Source: Acidobacteriaceae bacterium (lineage in GTDB: Bacteria > Acidobacteriota > Terriglobia > Terriglobales > Acidobacteriaceae). From it: DNA of 6,573 bases. The stretch is taken from positions 2,593 to 9,165 of the forward strand of contig PMSZ01000328.1 of the NCBI GenBank assembly GCA_003168235.1. Direction: 5' to 3'. The notes beneath the pieces are model-generated. The model made no database searches. It worked only from the letters and a program-made list of their open reading frames with translations, and was not told the origin of the DNA. Shown one piece after another: positions 1 to 5,727 of the stretch; positions within the stretch are counted from its first letter, which is position 1; every line of letters starts with the position of its first letter. Both the position numbers and the translations under genes were made by a program.

Positions 1-1017
1 ATGCGCAATCACACGGCTACGCATCTGCTGCAGGCGGGACTGCGCGAAGTTTTGGGCAAGCATGTGAAGCAGGCGGGATCGCTGGTTGCTCCCAATCATC
101 TGCGCTTTGATTTTTCGCACTTCACGGGAGTCGCCGAAGAGGAGCTGCAAGATATCGAAGACATCATCAATAAAGAAGTTCTGCGCAACGAGCGGGTCGA
201 GGTCATCGAGAACGTTCCGATTGATGTGGCGGTCAATGAGTATCACGCGATGGCTCTGTTTGGCGAGAAATATGGCGACCGGGTGCGCGTGATCAAGATC
301 GGAGATTTTTCCACCGAACTCTGCGGCGGCACGCACACGGCGCAGACAGGCGAGATCGGGCTGATCAAAATTCTGAAAGAAGGCAGCGTTTCGTCGGGTG
401 TGCGACGAATTGAGGCAGTGACGGGCGAAGGCTCGCTGCTGCATTTCAGGAAAGATCATGAACTGGAAAGCGTGGTCGCGGGCCTCTTCGGACCCACCCT
501 TGCGCACAAACCGCGCAAGGATGGGGCACCCTCGGATGAGGGAGTTCCCGACTCTCCAGCCGAAGCTTTGAAACTCGAATTGGAAAAGAAAGACGCCGAA
601 ATCAAGCGACTGGGGCGCGAACTCGACCAGGCGCGCATGAAGTCGGCCTCGTCGAGCACGGCGAACATCAGCGAAAAAGTAAAAGAGGTTAAGGGCGTTA
701 AAGTGCTGTCGCACCGCGTGGATAATCTGGAGCGGGCACAGTTGCGCACGCTGGTCGATCAACTTCGCGACAAGCTTGGCTCCGCCGTCGTGGTGCTGGG
801 TTCGGCGTCGGACGGCAATGTTTCGCTGATCGTCGGCGTCACTAAAGATCTCACCGGCCGCATTCAGGCGGGGAAAGTGATCGGCCCGATAGCGCAGAAA
901 GTTGGGGGGAAAGGCGGCGGGCGTCCGGACTTGGCGGAAGCGGGCGGCAAAGATGCGGCTGCGTTGGATGCGGCGCTGGGCGAGGCTTACGGCGTAGTGG
1001 AATCTTTACTCACCTAA
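1..1017 (+). CDS. alaS: Alanyl-tRNA synthetase, C-terminal part (5' end outside window)
   Basis: This is the last 338 residues of the cytoplasmic enzyme that charges tRNA-Ala and clears mischarged Ser/Gly-tRNA-Ala. The ATG at base 1 is an internal Met: the family is about 870-900 aa, and the sequence opens in mid-domain at NHTATH. The four expected zinc/editing ligands are visible: His4 and His8 (HxxxH) and Cys108 and His112 in CGGTH. After the editing domain (to about residue 145) comes a charged helical linker (about 188-215), then the C-Ala/DHHA1 domain with its glycine-rich GGKGGGRPDLAEAGG motif (302-316). The aminoacylation domain must lie upstream. Residues about 164-186 are rich in Pro, Gly and Asp and seem to be an extra segment encoded by a DNA palindrome (see 493-525). 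The gene ends in TAA, 76 bp before the antitoxin gene. No convincing terminator follows. Identity is very secure. Confidence 0.97.
   Translation: MRNHTATHLLQAGLREVLGKHVKQAGSLVAPNHLRFDFSHFTGVAEEELQDIEDIINKEVLRNERVEVIENVPIDVAVNEYHAMALFGEKYGDRVRVIKIGDFSTELCGGTHTAQTGEIGLIKILKEGSVSSGVRRIEAVTGEGSLLHFRKDHELESVVAGLFGPTLAHKPRKDGAPSDEGVPDSPAEALKLELEKKDAEIKRLGRELDQARMKSASSSTANISEKVKEVKGVKVLSHRVDNLERAQLRTLVDQLRDKLGSAVVVLGSASDGNVSLIVGVTKDLTGRIQAGKVIGPIAQKVGGKGGGRPDLAEAGGKDAAALDAALGEAYGVVESLLT
493..525. repeat. 33-bp palindrome embedded in frame in alaS
   Basis: The left arm CCCACCCTTGCGC (493-505) pairs with the right arm GCGCAAGGATGGG (513-525) at 12 of 13 positions, with one C/A mismatch (497/521) and a 7-base loop. 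The element is exactly 11 codons (residues 165-175) and keeps the alaS frame open. It sits between the editing domain and the coiled-coil linker, where synthetases tolerate length variation. Such a strong stem is not expected by chance in coding DNA. The inference is a dispersed palindromic repeat of the genome that inserted into the gene, similar in principle to Rickettsia palindromic elements. A functional mRNA hairpin is the alternative. Confidence 0.7.
529..554. repeat. Two further small stem-loops beside the alaS palindrome
   Basis: CCCTC (529-533) pairs perfectly with GAGGG (538-542) around a GGAT loop. Directly after it, GAGT (542-545) can pair with ACTC (551-554). With the 33-bp palindrome this makes a stretch of about 64 bp that is almost entirely self-complementary, and it encodes the low-complexity residues up to about 185. 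It may be the rest of the same inserted element. The individual stems are short, so the second one could be chance. Confidence 0.4.
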
Positions 1018-1058
1018 CTCGCCTCAATGAGCCCACTGGCTGATCCCACTCCTTTTCA

Positions 1059-1087
1059 TTTACATAGCTATCTCGAATAGCTATAAT
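1059..1087 (+). promoter_or_regulatory. Promoter of the toxin-antitoxin cassette
   Basis: TTTACA (1059-1064, five of six matches to the -35 consensus), a 17-bp spacer and a perfect TATAAT (1082-1087) form a near-consensus housekeeping-sigma promoter. Transcription would start about 7 bases after the -10 box, at 1094-1095, which is the A or T of the antitoxin ATG. The bases before that ATG carry no good Shine-Dalgarno match. Together these suggest a leaderless or almost leaderless mRNA. The box matches are direct; the start point is inferred. Confidence 0.75.
1064..1084. promoter_or_regulatory. Probable autoregulatory operator: two ATAGCTAT boxes
   Basis: Two identical, self-complementary octamers ATAGCTAT lie at 1064-1071 and 1077-1084, separated by CTCGA (13 bp centre to centre). 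They touch the last base of the -35 box and the first three bases of the -10 box, so a protein bound here would block RNA polymerase. Phd/YefM antitoxins, alone or with their toxin, bind short palindromes in their own promoters, so this is the expected operator for the adjacent antitoxin. That the site is used is inference. Confidence 0.6.
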
Positions 1088-1093
1088 AAGAAC

Positions 1094-1339
1094 ATGCAAG
1101 TCAGCGTAGCAGATGCCAAGAACAAGCTGCCGGAATTGATCAAAGCGGTCGAGGATGGCCGGCCGGTGACCATCTGCCGCCGGGGCGTTCCCGTGGTGGA
1201 TATTGTGCGCACGAAAAAGCCTTCGGGCAAGAAGCGAGTGCTGGGGACGCAGCGGGGCAAAATCAAAATCCTCGACCCAGACTGGTGGAAACCGATGACC
1301 GACGAGGAAGTGGAAGACTTCATCGAAGGGCGCGGATAA
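1094..1339 (+). CDS. Type II antitoxin, Phd/YefM-like
   Basis: An 81-aa protein predicted to neutralise the PIN toxin encoded directly after it and to repress their shared promoter. Residues 1-38 show the Phd/YefM N-terminal DNA-binding dimerisation fold: opening VSVADAKNKLPELIKAVEDG, then TICRRGVPVVDIVR, with the usual helix-then-strand pattern. The middle (about 40-58) is basic and probably flexible. The acidic, Trp-containing tail DPDWWKPMTDEEVEDFIEG (61-79) fits the toxin-binding segment that folds on the partner. Length is typical (75-90 aa). The ATG is the only sensible start; no ribosome binding site precedes it, in line with the predicted leaderless transcript. The stop codon abuts the toxin start, indicating translational coupling. 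Confidence 0.88.
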   Translation: MQVSVADAKNKLPELIKAVEDGRPVTICRRGVPVVDIVRTKKPSGKKRVLGTQRGKIKILDPDWWKPMTDEEVEDFIEGRG

Positions 1340-1720
1340 GTGCGCCTGCTGCTCGACACCGCGACCTTTATCTACGCGGTCGAAGCGCCCGAGCGGCTCA
1401 GCAAACGGGCAAATGCCGCTTTGCAAAGCGCAGAAAACATCCTCGAATTAAGCGCCATCTCCATCACCGAGATTGCCATCAAGGCGGCTTTGGGCAAACT
1501 GAAACTCTCTGCCGATACTACCCGTCATTCGATTCTGGACTTGGATATTCGGGTCATGAGTTATACGCTCGAGCACGCTCTGCGATTGTTTGAAGTGCCG
1601 CTTCACCACCGCGATCCATTCGATCGCCAGATCATCGCGCAGGCATTGTGCGAGAAGATTGCGGTGGTGACGCCTGACGAGAAATTCAGGTTGTATACCG
1701 GGCTCAAGATCATCTGGTGA
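1340..1720 (+). CDS. vapC: Type II toxin, PIN-domain ribonuclease (VapC-like)
   Basis: A 126-aa PIN-domain protein, predicted to be a magnesium-dependent RNase acting on RNA in the cytoplasm and held inactive by the upstream antitoxin. The acidic active site is present: Asp6 in LLLDT, Glu44 in ITEIAIKAALGKL, Asp92/Asp95 in HHRDPFDRQIIAQA and Asp113 in TPDEKF. The HHRDPFDR signature is typical of the VapC subgroup paired with Phd-like rather than AbrB-like antitoxins. The usual His after the first Asp-Thr is Ala here. The start is GTG, immediately after the antitoxin TAA, with GAAGGG nine bases upstream as a plausible ribosome binding site inside the antitoxin gene. A low-initiation GTG behind the antitoxin would favour antitoxin excess. 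All catalytic acids are intact, so it is probably active; the RNA target cannot be read from sequence. It converges on the Rieske gene, with 44 bp between stops. Confidence 0.92.
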   Translation: MRLLLDTATFIYAVEAPERLSKRANAALQSAENILELSAISITEIAIKAALGKLKLSADTTRHSILDLDIRVMSYTLEHALRLFEVPLHHRDPFDRQIIAQALCEKIAVVTPDEKFRLYTGLKIIW

Positions 1721-1764
1721 TCGATCCCTTGAGACCTAACAGCTAAGACCTGCGACCTGTTTTT

Positions 1765-2892
1765 TCAGCTTTTCCACTTGAGCGTCACCGGCCCGCTCAT
1801 CGGATGGCGAAACTCGCCGCCGTTCTTCTTCATCTCCAGCATCGCGTTCTTCAAGCCGAAATACCACTTTGCGGGACGGTCGGCGTCGTCGATCAGCATC
1901 AGATGCGGGTTATGCTTCAAGCCCTCGGATTGTAACTCCATTGTGTGGCGGTCCTGCTCCACGAATTTTGCGAAGACGAATTTCAGCAGCTGCGGACCAA
2001 AGGGTACCCAGCGAAACAGATTCCACGCAGCGACTACGTCGATGCGGCAGCGGTAGCGCGTGATGGGAGTGACGGTGGTGAGGCTCGAGAACCAGTATTT
2101 GCCGGCGCGGATCGTTTCCGAGCGCAGGTTAGGCAAGACGAAGTCAATCGTCGTGGTAATCGAATCCGCATCGGCGTAAAGGCGCAGAAGTTTGTAGGGA
2201 GCGCTGTTCGAACTCGGGGTATGCGCGCTCATGCGAAATCCGTAGGGGATGGGTTCGAAATTCTTGTGCTTCTCGTGAATCGAATGTTGCGAACGCCACC
2301 ACCATGCCTGATGGACGAAGGGGCCGTGCGCGGGATCCATGAGGCCGATGATGCCGTGATCGACGGAACAGGGAAGATCGGCGGTGAGGTAGGCGAGTTT
2401 GTAACCGGCACTGAATTTCGGAATCTCCGGCGCAGGTGCCTGCGCAGGTGCGGGCTTCGAGAATCCGGCGCCAGTCGGGCTGCGATCTGGAATATAGACC
2501 CAGATAAAATCGTCGCGTTCTTCGCAGGGATAACTTCCGGCGTAGATGCGATCGATTTTCAAAGTCTGCCCGGGAACGAGCGAAGGAATCAGTTGGCACT
2601 GGCCGGAGTGGGCGTCGAATCTCCAGCCATGGTAGGAGCATTCGATTTGGCGGCCGTCGAATTGTCCGCAGGAAAGCGGCATGCCGCGATGCGGGCAGGC
2701 GTCGCGCAGGGCGAAGGCTTGGCCCTGGGAGTCGCGTCCGATGACCAGCGGCTGCTCCAGCAGCATTGCCTTGGCAAGCTCGCCGTGACCGAGTTGATCC
2801 GCCGGAAGCGCGCGATACCAGAAGCCGAAGAGCATGAGCGCATCGGGCGTCTGGGATTGGAGTGGCGAATCGTCAGGCATTGAATCGGGCAT
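1765..2892 (-). CDS. Rieske [2Fe-2S] non-heme iron oxygenase, pheophorbide a oxygenase-like
   Basis: A 375-aa oxygenase large subunit. The N-terminal Rieske domain carries CPHRGMPLSCG and CSYHGWRFD, giving cluster ligands Cys66, His68, Cys85 and His88. The catalytic domain has DPAHGPFVH: Asp186 as bridging residue and His189 and His194 as iron ligands; Asp314 in the EQDRHTMELQ segment is the probable carboxylate ligand. The layout, with WNLFRWVPFGPQLLKF before the QD motif, matches the PaO/chlorophyllide oxygenase branch better than dioxygenases with a beta subunit. It should need an electron donor, but no reductase or ferredoxin gene is nearby, and the substrate is unknown. The ATG at 2892 is preferred because a promoter lies directly upstream and would exclude the in-frame TTG at 2916. 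A second ATG at 2880 is possible. There is no Shine-Dalgarno sequence. Confidence 0.9.
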   Translation of the reverse strand: MPDSMPDDSPLQSQTPDALMLFGFWYRALPADQLGHGELAKAMLLEQPLVIGRDSQGQAFALRDACPHRGMPLSCGQFDGRQIECSYHGWRFDAHSGQCQLIPSLVPGQTLKIDRIYAGSYPCEERDDFIWVYIPDRSPTGAGFSKPAPAQAPAPEIPKFSAGYKLAYLTADLPCSVDHGIIGLMDPAHGPFVHQAWWWRSQHSIHEKHKNFEPIPYGFRMSAHTPSSNSAPYKLLRLYADADSITTTIDFVLPNLRSETIRAGKYWFSSLTTVTPITRYRCRIDVVAAWNLFRWVPFGPQLLKFVFAKFVEQDRHTMELQSEGLKHNPHLMLIDDADRPAKWYFGLKNAMLEMKKNGGEFRHPMSGPVTLKWKS

Positions 2893-2902
2893 TGAACAGG
2901 TG

Positions 2903-2930
2903 AGGATAGCGTACAACGGGAAGGTTTCAA
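2903..2930 (-). promoter_or_regulatory. Promoter of the Rieske oxygenase gene
   Basis: On the minus strand TTGAAA (2930-2925, five of six to -35 consensus), a 16-bp spacer and TATCCT (2908-2903, four of six to -10) precede the ATG at 2892. The predicted start is only 3-5 bases before that ATG, again giving a near-leaderless mRNA. The match is moderate, but the same TATCCT box recurs in front of ubiX. Confidence 0.5.
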
Positions 2931-2967
2931 AGTTGATTGGGCACAGTAGTGGGTGAGTTTGAAAATC

Positions 2968-3132
2968 TTAGCGGGTGAGCCAAAGAATGATGCCGCCTCC
3001 TAGGATTACTAGGCTAAAGGTTGAAAAAAGAATCCACGACGTTACGGCCTGCCTCTTGCGCTCGGCAGGATCGATAGATTCAAATATCATTCGTTTTCCC
3101 CGCCACTGAGTCGGTTTGTAATGAGTCTTCAT
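2968..3132 (-). CDS. Small single-pass membrane protein, hypothetical
   Basis: A 54-aa open reading frame fills most of the gap between the ChaN-like and Rieske genes on their strand. The first 32 residues are hydrophilic and basic (MKTHYKPTQWRGKRM, then DPAERKRQ). Residues 33-52 form one hydrophobic segment flanked by Trp (WILFSTFSLVILGGG, then IILWL) and ended by TR-stop. This is the look of a tail-anchored or N-in membrane peptide. ATG at 3132 is the only ATG before an upstream in-frame stop; an internal ATG at Met15 follows a GGGGA. The ribosome binding site is weak (GAGAG, about 10 bases upstream). Third-position GC is lower than in the neighbours, which lowers confidence. I recognise no family. 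The clean hydrophilic-then-membrane pattern is the main argument that it is real. Confidence 0.45.
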   Translation of the reverse strand: MKTHYKPTQWRGKRMIFESIDPAERKRQAVTSWILFSTFSLVILGGGIILWLTR

Positions 3133-3143
3133 GCCAGCTATGC

Positions 3144-3214
3144 TCTCAGAAACCCCCTGAGAATTTCAAACTGATCCGCTATCTGGACAGGCGTGTCTTG
3201 CAACTGTTGAAATT
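3144..3214. repeat. Two inverted repeats between the ChaN-like gene and the small ORF
   Basis: TCTCAG (3144-3149) and CTGAGA (3157-3162) form a perfect 6-bp stem with a 7-base loop, 12 bp upstream of the small ORF start. AATTTCAA (3162-3169) is repeated inverted as TTGAAATT (3207-3214), separated by 37 bases; its distal arm lies just after the stop of the ChaN-like gene on the minus strand. They could be a transcript-end structure or a regulatory site for the small ORF. There is no proper U-tract, so I do not call a terminator. Confidence 0.35.
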
Positions 3215-3218
3215 TTTG

Positions 3219-4886
3219 CTATTTCAGCCTGCCCAGGATTTGCAGATACGTGGCGCGCGCCACACCCGGCTGCTCAATGTGGGATAGGAAGAACTTGCGC
3301 AGGGTAGCGGTTGTGAGTTGGCCTTCGAGGTAAGCGTCGTATAAATCGTTGCCGGTGAGATATCCGAGTTGCTCGGCCACGTATTCGTACTTTCTGCCGG
3401 TAAACGCCGGAGCAGCATCGGGGGGCGCGAGATCCGGTGTTTGGCGCGCCTGAATCAGAAAATCAAGCGCCTCAACCGCATCGGGAAACGCAAGCGAAGT
3501 TTGCTGTTCCAAATCTTCGCGAGTCACGTCGAATAATTCCGCGATGTCGCAATCGCGAAGCGCGGGCCGCGCCGGATACAAGACCCGCGACCCGAAAAAT
3601 GCCAGCGCATGTTCGAGGACGGAGATGAAGAACAGGTCGTCGTTTTCGAGCGACTGGACAACCGGTAAGGATTGGGCAGCGGCATGCCGCTCGAAAGGCT
3701 TGCCGTTCGGAAGATTGGGCAATCCGCGACACGCCTGATGCAGAAAGCGAGTAGCGTCCTCGGCAGCCGAGGTCATACAAAACTGCCTGACATACATGGC
3801 GTTGATGGGCGCAAGGTAGACACTGCCACGCTCGCGAACCTGGCGCAGCAGCGAACCGCGCTGTTCAGCGGTGAACCCTTTGCGCGAAAGCAGGCGGCGA
3901 AGCAGGGCATCCGAGCTGCGCGTGTGGACCTCGGGCATCAGGTCGACCAGCAGCTTCGGCTGCGTGGTATTGTGCGCCGAGTACTGGTTAATGCCGAGAA
4001 AACGCACCATGCCGTTGATCAGGTTGTAGAGCGTTGGCCCGAGGTCGGGCGCGCCACGGTCATCTCGTCCCCAGCGATCAAGGCAGAGCCGGTAGTTCTC
4101 GTATTTTTCCAGCGGGGTGGCGTTGAAAACGCACAGAACCTTGTCACGGATTTCAACCGCTTCGACATGGTCGCGGGCTTCTCCGGCAGCGAGCCAGTAG
4201 AGAGCGTCGACATTTTGCAGAACGGTAAGCACCGGTTCCGCCGGAAGCCGCTGCTGGAGCAAGGCCGGCAGATGCTGGGGTGCGAGGTGCGACTCGCCGA
4301 AAAGCACCAAAATGAGAGCCCCGGGATGGCAGCGCCGCAGCTCGGCGACTTTGTCGGCGGCGTGGCGATCGCGCGCTCCGATCTTGCGCAGATCTTCGCG
4401 CGGCATGCAATCGAGCCCATAGATGTAGGAGACGTGCTCGCGCGCGGCGGAGAGCAGTTCGTAAAATGGAGCCCAGTCGTATCCCCAGTCAAGTTCGAAG
4501 CGGATGCGCTGGCGCAGTTCGTCTTCGTCAATCTCGCCGAGGAACCATTCGTCGAGAATATGCTGGTCGCGAGAAAAGATAGTTTCCACGCCGAGCACGA
4601 TGGGGCGCTGATGGAATTCGTAATCGCGGAGCAGCGAAGCCAGATAGCGCTGCGAGTTGGGCAAGGCGTGGTAGTCGCCGACCAGAACGGTTCCCGCCTG
4701 GGCGATTTCGCGGCGGACATCGCTGGCAGCAATCACTTTCTGATAGGAGCAGTAGGCATCGCGAAAATCGCGCAGATACTTGCGTCCGCCAGCATGATCG
4801 ATGGCGCGAATCTCACGCTCCACGCTGGCGATAGCGTGAAGCTGCGCGGCGCTGCGCCGCGAACGTAAAATGCCGGTGGTTGCCAT
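3219..4886 (-). CDS. ChaN-like (Tiki/heme-binding uptake superfamily) protein with large C-terminal extension
   Basis: A 555-aa protein whose first half (about residues 55-265) matches the ChaN domain of the Tiki/TraB/EreA-type superfamily. Two GxxH motifs end predicted beta strands: GDYH (70-73, in VLVGDYHALPNSQRYL) and GESH (197-200, in LVLFGESHLAPQHLP). GVE (99-101) adds a conserved Glu. In this superfamily such residues bind metal or form the active site, and Campylobacter ChaN binds heme. Unlike ChaN lipoproteins (about 280-300 aa) it has no signal peptide or lipobox; the basic start MATTGILRSRRSAAQ suggests a cytoplasmic protein. Residues about 270-555 are a mainly helical extension I cannot assign. 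ATG at 4886 is the natural start, with GACGGA upstream as a weak ribosome binding site. Fold assignment is good; substrate and role are unknown. A 326-bp gap to the Rieske gene argues against a tight operon. Confidence 0.82.
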   Translation of the reverse strand: MATTGILRSRRSAAQLHAIASVEREIRAIDHAGGRKYLRDFRDAYCSYQKVIAASDVRREIAQAGTVLVGDYHALPNSQRYLASLLRDYEFHQRPIVLGVETIFSRDQHILDEWFLGEIDEDELRQRIRFELDWGYDWAPFYELLSAAREHVSYIYGLDCMPREDLRKIGARDRHAADKVAELRRCHPGALILVLFGESHLAPQHLPALLQQRLPAEPVLTVLQNVDALYWLAAGEARDHVEAVEIRDKVLCVFNATPLEKYENYRLCLDRWGRDDRGAPDLGPTLYNLINGMVRFLGINQYSAHNTTQPKLLVDLMPEVHTRSSDALLRRLLSRKGFTAEQRGSLLRQVRERGSVYLAPINAMYVRQFCMTSAAEDATRFLHQACRGLPNLPNGKPFERHAAAQSLPVVQSLENDDLFFISVLEHALAFFGSRVLYPARPALRDCDIAELFDVTREDLEQQTSLAFPDAVEALDFLIQARQTPDLAPPDAAPAFTGRKYEYVAEQLGYLTGNDLYDAYLEGQLTTATLRKFFLSHIEQPGVARATYLQILGRLK

Positions 4887-4940
4887 AAATCCGTCGTTGG
4901 TCTCTAGTCGTTCGTCTTTTGCCTAGCCAGCTAACTGCAG

Positions 4941-5008
4941 ATCCCTCGCTTCGCTCGGGATGACAAGTCATAGATCGGGATGACAAGTCATAGGTCGGGA
5001 TGACAAGT
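4941..5008. repeat. Hairpin plus 2.7 copies of a 20-bp tandem repeat
   Basis: ATCCC (4941-4945) pairs with GGGAT (4957-4961) around a CGCTTCGCT-type core, a common form of intergenic palindrome. The right arm begins a tandem array: TCGGGATGACAAGTCATAG plus A (4955-4974), the same plus G (4975-4994), and a partial third copy (4995-5008). The array ends 26 bp before the ubiX -35 box and follows the 5' end of the divergent ChaN-like gene. It looks like a dispersed repeat that grew by slippage. A binding-site array is less likely but possible, given its place between two divergent genes. Confidence 0.75.
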
Positions 5009-5034
5009 GAGAAAAAGCTCAGCTGTAAGCCGCC

Positions 5035-5063
5035 TTGACTTGCTTTTCCGGCATCCCTATCCT
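5035..5063 (+). promoter_or_regulatory. Promoter of ubiX
   Basis: TTGACT (5035-5040, five of six to -35 consensus), a 17-bp spacer and TATCCT (5058-5063) form a good housekeeping-type promoter. The start is predicted near 5070, leaving a leader of about 17 bases before ATG 5087 that contains GAGG (5072-5075). Confidence 0.6.
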
Positions 5064-5086
5064 CAGCATTCGAGGCCGTGCATTGG

Positions 5087-5710
5087 ATGCCTCATGGAGC
5101 ACTCACTTTGCCGCTGACGCCGGAAAACCTGACTATTGCCACCACCGGCGCGAGCGGATCCATATTTCTGAAACACTTTCTTCTTGCCGTCGAACGCGAT
5201 GCTCGGGTGAAGACGGTAAACTTCATCGCTTCTGACAGCGCCCTGCGCGTCATGGCCGAGGAACTCGGCGTCGAAGGCCGCTCCGACCTGCTCCATCAAA
5301 TCATCGGCGCGCCCTCGGCAAAGATTCAGCAACAATCCAACCGCGATATCGGAGCGAACGTTGCCAGCGGGTCGTATCCTTCCGATGCCATGGTCGTCAT
5401 CCCCTGCAGCGTCGGAACGCTGGGCCGCATTGCCAACGGAACTGCATCGCGCCTCATTGAGCGCGCCGCCGATGTGACCCTCAAGGAGCGCCGGCCGCTC
5501 GTGCTCTGCATCCGCGAAACTCCGTTGAACAAGATCCACATCCGCAATATGTCGCTGGCAGCCGATGCCGGGGCTACGATCTTTCCCCTGATTCCTACGT
5601 TCTATAACCACCCGCCAAGCGCCGATGCCATGGCCCATGAATTCGCCAACCGCGTGCTCGCACATTTAGGACTCGCCCAACCGGATGCTTACCACTGGAA
5701 ATCCCAGTAG
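5087..5710 (+). CDS. ubiX: Flavin prenyltransferase UbiX (UbiX/Pad1 family)
   Basis: A 207-aa enzyme that joins a dimethylallyl group to FMN, making the prenylated-FMN cofactor of UbiD-type decarboxylases in quinone or aromatic-acid metabolism. The N-terminal TGASG (20-24) is the FMN-binding turn. Ser49 in FIASDSA matches the conserved active-site Ser, and VIPCSVGTLGRIANG (104-118) and RAADVTLKE (126-134) are family signatures. Arg126, Lys133, Arg143-Glu144 (RETPL), Tyr173 and Arg189 line up with known phosphate- and substrate-binding residues of Pseudomonas UbiX. The usual Asp in the GxxDxL turn is replaced (GTASRL). ATG 5087 is preferred over the in-frame GTG at 5078, since GAGG is only two bases before that GTG; the latter would add three residues. 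No UbiD gene is in the window. The gene is transcribed away from the ChaN-like gene and converges on the glycosyltransferase gene. Confidence 0.95.
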   Translation: MPHGALTLPLTPENLTIATTGASGSIFLKHFLLAVERDARVKTVNFIASDSALRVMAEELGVEGRSDLLHQIIGAPSAKIQQQSNRDIGANVASGSYPSDAMVVIPCSVGTLGRIANGTASRLIERAADVTLKERRPLVLCIRETPLNKIHIRNMSLAADAGATIFPLIPTFYNHPPSADAMAHEFANRVLAHLGLAQPDAYHWKSQ

Positions 5711-5727
5711 CGACGCGGAAACACCTA

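Noticed and set aside
1029..1056. AGCC-CACT-GGCT stem after alaS as a terminator
   Set aside because: Four-base stem with no T-run directly after it.
1010..1426. 138-codon open frame on the minus strand across the toxin-antitoxin genes
   Set aside because: It overlaps both TA genes and their promoter; both + products match known families, so this is a shadow.
1738..1765. AACAG/CTGTT inverted repeat followed by six T after vapC, as a terminator
   Set aside because: Only five pairs, mostly A-T, around a loop of about 14 bases; too weak to call, though some convergent terminator is expected here.
1945..2883. 312-codon open frame on the + strand opposite the Rieske gene
   Set aside because: The minus strand holds all Rieske and iron ligands; the + product is Gly/Arg/Ala-rich without motifs, as expected for an antisense frame in GC-rich DNA.
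3672..4868. 398-codon open frame on the + strand opposite the ChaN-like gene
   Set aside because: Antisense shadow: the minus strand encodes the ChaN motifs GDYH and GESH in a longer frame, while the + product has no recognisable domain.
4941..5008. Short CRISPR-like array
   Set aside because: Units are contiguous 20-bp tandem copies with no unique spacers between them, and no cas genes are present.
5063..5665. 200-codon open frame on the minus strand opposite ubiX
   Set aside because: It lies fully inside a clearly conserved UbiX gene and has no recognisable features.
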